Shown: in pieces, positions 23,501-25,520 of the stretch
Numbering within the stretch: position 1 is the stretch's first letter
Layout of the letters: each line of letters opens with the position of its first letter
The notes under the pieces: model-generated
Database searches by the model: none
What the model saw: the letters and a program-made list of their open reading frames with translations, nothing else
What the model was told of the DNA's origin: nothing
From: Gammaproteobacteria bacterium
Lineage (GTDB): Bacteria; Pseudomonadota; Gammaproteobacteria; Pseudomonadales; Pseudohongiellaceae
DNA length: 25,520 nt
Assembly: GCA_003514305.1 (NCBI GenBank)
Contig: DORE01000244.1
Span: forward strand, 6,684-32,203
Direction: 5' to 3'
Translations under genes and position numbers: made by a program

Positions 23501-24865
23501 CTAGTCTAGCAACGAAGGGTAAGGCTCATAAAAGTCTATAGCCTCCTGTTTTCGTTGCTCGATAATGTTGAATCGCTGCTCCGAATTTCCAATAAATGTC
23601 AGGTACTGATTGGCCGATTCACGATCTTCTTCATCACCCGCATCCGCAGCCTGTCGCGCAGCAGACCTCGCGCCCTCAAAGTCATCTAATTCCAGTAAGG
23701 CGCGCGCCAGAAATATCAGTGTGTCCGAACGATTACTAAGATTGCCCTTATCTATTGCTGATCGGAAGGCATCGGCTGAGTCACTGTAATTAGCCATAAC
23801 GTAGTGGATGTAACCTACGCTGTCCCAGGCATCCCCACTATCTGATATTTCAGCCAGCTCTAGCGCGCTTGGCAAGGCACTAGCGTAATCACTGGCGATC
23901 AAGAATAACTGTGCAGAAATTTGTAAATTGTCTTCGTTCCGTTCAATTATGCCCTCTTGCAAACCTTCTTCTATAATTTCCGACCCCGTCAAAGGTATAT
24001 CCATACCAGCGAGAGATTGTCCCAGATTCAAATAACGCGCCTCATCATCGACGACCCCATTGAGATACGCAAGGTTAAGCGCTTGCACTCTGCGCTCTTC
24101 CATATCCAAGCTAGCATAAACGGCATTGAGATTAAGCCAATCGGTGGCATCATTGAACTTCACGATCATAGTTTTAGTAAGGTCCAGAGCATTTTCAAAA
24201 TCTTCAAGGACAAAATAGATTCCGTTCAGGTATGCGTAGTCATCTCGACCTAACTCTTCGCCTTCTACCAATGACAGATTCATATAGTCTAGCCAGAAAG
24301 GAAGAGCTTCTGCGTATTGTTCCTGCTGATAGTAGGCGTATGAGAGACCTTTAAAAACAACCACATCTTCGACTGAGGAGAGTTGACGCCAAGCCTGATA
24401 GTTCTCAATAGACTTGGCCCAGTTTTCTTCGGCAGCATAAAGCTGGCCCAAAGACCTAAGCGTTCTCAACCTTACATCGGCCCTTAATTCTTCAATCGTT
24501 AACGTCTCTTCAAAAATACCTATGGCTCCGAGGTAGTCTTCTATGCCCAGATAGTAATTAGTGTAGAAACTAAGCAGGGTAGATTTCTCGAAATCATTCA
24601 TCCTGTCATAACGACGTTCTCGAAGGTCATCAAGTTGTATTTTTGCTTCTGCGAAATCAGGTTCATCTTCCGGATCTTCAGGTGACATCAGTTCTTGAAT
24701 TTCGGTTATCGCCCGCATCACCTGCTGACTCAAAGTTCCCGACGTACGTGCTTCTGGAGGGGCCCGTTGCTCATCCTCCCCTGCACTCACTAAGCCCGAT
24801 AGTCCGAAAGGAATAACCAGACCAGTAAGCAGAATAGTAAGAGAGATCTTATTAAGCTTTTTCAT
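23501..24865 (-). CDS. Periplasmic tetratricopeptide-repeat protein of a TonB system
   Basis: This 454-residue protein has a signal peptide (1-28, cleavage after VSA) and an otherwise helical body built of TPR-like pairs, for example AKSIENYQAWRQL, YYQQEQYAEALPFWLDYM, DYAYLNGIYFVLEDFENAL and VMANYSDSADAFRSAI. An acidic segment EDPEDEPDF follows the signal region. No catalytic motif is visible. It starts 6 bases after the tonB stop, and GAGG within the tonB tail is its ribosome site, so it is co-translated with tonB. TPR proteins directly after tonB in exbB-exbD-tonB clusters are known in marine gammaproteobacteria as putative TonB-system components, possibly supporting TonB-dependent receptors. 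The exact role is unknown. A strong terminator follows. Confidence 0.8.
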   Translation of the reverse strand: MKKLNKISLTILLTGLVIPFGLSGLVSAGEDEQRAPPEARTSGTLSQQVMRAITEIQELMSPEDPEDEPDFAEAKIQLDDLRERRYDRMNDFEKSTLLSFYTNYYLGIEDYLGAIGIFEETLTIEELRADVRLRTLRSLGQLYAAEENWAKSIENYQAWRQLSSVEDVVVFKGLSYAYYQQEQYAEALPFWLDYMNLSLVEGEELGRDDYAYLNGIYFVLEDFENALDLTKTMIVKFNDATDWLNLNAVYASLDMEERRVQALNLAYLNGVVDDEARYLNLGQSLAGMDIPLTGSEIIEEGLQEGIIERNEDNLQISAQLFLIASDYASALPSALELAEISDSGDAWDSVGYIHYVMANYSDSADAFRSAIDKGNLSNRSDTLIFLARALLELDDFEGARSAARQAADAGDEEDRESANQYLTFIGNSEQRFNIIEQRKQEAIDFYEPYPSLLD

Positions 24866-24871
24866 TCTGCC

Positions 24872-25486
24872 TCATTCCTCAAGCTGATATCTAAACAGAT
24901 ATTGTACGCCGGGCACTTCTACGCCCTGTCCATCTACCACCCTTGGCTGGAACTTGAAGCGTGTAGCGGCGCGCATAGATGAACGGTCGAAGATGCTCGC
25001 TGGTTCTGCATCCACGACTGTAATGGTGTCTTCTACAACGTTGCCCATCCCGTCCACTGTAAATGACACAAGACACCAGCCCTCAATGCCACGCTGTGCC
25101 GCTCTTGTAGGATACTGCGGCGCTATAGCGACGAGCGGCAAATAGTCTCCGTCAGTCGCAGAAATGGAGGCATTGTCAAGGGCGAGACTATTGTCGATTT
25201 CAACGGAAGCTCTCTCGATATTCAGAGAAGGCCCCGCATCAAGATTGATTTGTTTCTCTGGAGTGTCCGGCGTGTCCTGAACTACCTCTTCAATTAGTTC
25301 TGGCTTATCGATTTCCTCAATAACTTCCAGTTCAATATCAGGCATCGTTGCGTCGACTATCTTGACCACGTTGACTCGTTGGTCAAAACGCTCTCCAGTG
25401 GCGATGAGAGCCTGCATGAAATAGAACAGACCAAGCGTGATGCCGGTAGCCATTGCCATTGAAACTAACCATCTAACAAAGATCAT
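24872..25486 (-). CDS. tonB: Energy transducer TonB (TonB2 type)
   Basis: TonB couples the proton gradient harvested by ExbB-ExbD to outer-membrane receptors that import iron complexes, vitamin B12 or oligosaccharides. The protein has one N-terminal membrane anchor (WLVSMAMATGITLGLFYFM), a short acidic and proline-poor periplasmic linker (about 45-105) and a C-terminal TonB domain starting at VAIAPQYPTRAAQRGIEG and ending in QYLFRYQLEE. The linker lacks the long Pro-Glu/Pro-Lys repeats of TonB1, fitting a TonB2-type protein. I place the start at ATG 25484-25486 (204 residues), because GGAGG lies exactly 6 bases upstream. An ATG at 25511-25513 in the same frame would add nine residues, but it falls inside the preceding gene's end. 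It is coupled to exbD (1 base gap) and the TPR gene. Confidence 0.92.
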   Translation of the reverse strand: MIFVRWLVSMAMATGITLGLFYFMQALIATGERFDQRVNVVKIVDATMPDIELEVIEEIDKPELIEEVVQDTPDTPEKQINLDAGPSLNIERASVEIDNSLALDNASISATDGDYLPLVAIAPQYPTRAAQRGIEGWCLVSFTVDGMGNVVEDTITVVDAEPASIFDRSSMRAATRFKFQPRVVDGQGVEVPGVQYLFRYQLEE

Positions 25487-25487
25487 G

Positions 25488-25520
25488 TTACGCCTCCGCA
25501 GAGATACTGACATCCTCGAT
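25488..25520 (-). CDS. C-terminal end of a likely ExbD biopolymer transport protein (partial)
   Basis: The last 33 bases of the window, read on the minus strand, give IEDVSISAEA and a TAA, one base before the tonB ATG. ExbD proteins of TonB2 clusters often end in a GVEDVAIAA-like sequence. The tonB ribosome site lies within these codons. The match is short, so the call rests mostly on context; the gene continues beyond the window. Confidence 0.5.
   Translation of the reverse strand: MEDVSISAEA

Noticed and set aside
1..25520. tRNA, rRNA, CRISPR arrays, insertion sequences and a dedicated defence system
   Set aside because: Scanning by eye found no cloverleaf-like T-loop sequence, no regularly spaced repeats, no transposase and no defence-gene motifs; the lone integrase is not enough to call an island.

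Overview
The window reads as a chromosomal segment of a gammaproteobacterium, probably a marine, Pseudomonas/Cellvibrio-like lineage. The main evidence is the fatty-acid and cell-envelope block on the minus strand, in the order rluC, yceD, rpmF, plsX, fabD, fabG, acpP, fabF, mltG, tmk, holB. Further support comes from a TonB2-type energy-transduction cluster (exbD, tonB, TPR protein), a periplasmic tail-specific protease and a glutathione reductase. The lineage is inferred from gene order and protein resemblance only.

Layout. At 1-1425 lies a decayed serine beta-lactamase-family gene (minus), followed by a DUF418 membrane protein (plus, 1590-2885) and a hairpin terminator. Prc protease (3155-5362) and an orphan tyrosine recombinase (5584-6786) are on the minus strand. 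The recombinase is followed by a gene-free stretch holding a perfect 15-bp inverted repeat. Glutathione reductase (minus) and an L-2-hydroxyglutarate-oxidase-like flavoprotein (plus) are divergent. From 10756 to 18536 the whole block is on the minus strand and is transcribed from a near-consensus sigma70 promoter at 18546-18574. A strong hairpin terminator sits between acpP and fabF. rluC (minus) and argS (plus) are divergent. argS converges on htpG, which has a sigma32-type promoter overlapping the terminator of the TPR gene. The window ends in tonB and the last codons of a likely exbD.

How the genes work together. FabD loads malonyl-ACP, AcpP carries the chain, and FabG and FabF reduce and elongate it. 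YceD and ribosomal protein L32 precede them. MltG, Tmk and HolB (septal glycan cleavage, dTTP supply, clamp loader) form a tightly overlapping downstream trio. PlsX, which would normally hand acyl chains to phospholipid synthesis, is clearly dead here: all recognisable pieces are in shifted frames and the middle of the gene is missing. fabH, pabC and maf are also absent from the places where related gammaproteobacteria often carry them.

I see no clear previously undescribed multi-gene system. The observations most worth a second look are the plsX wreck inside an otherwise intact fab operon, the htpG promoter/terminator overlap, the large inverted repeat beside the orphan integrase, two genes whose promoters imply almost leaderless mRNAs, and palindromes upstream of yceD and acpP. 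I found no tRNA, rRNA, CRISPR array or insertion sequence.
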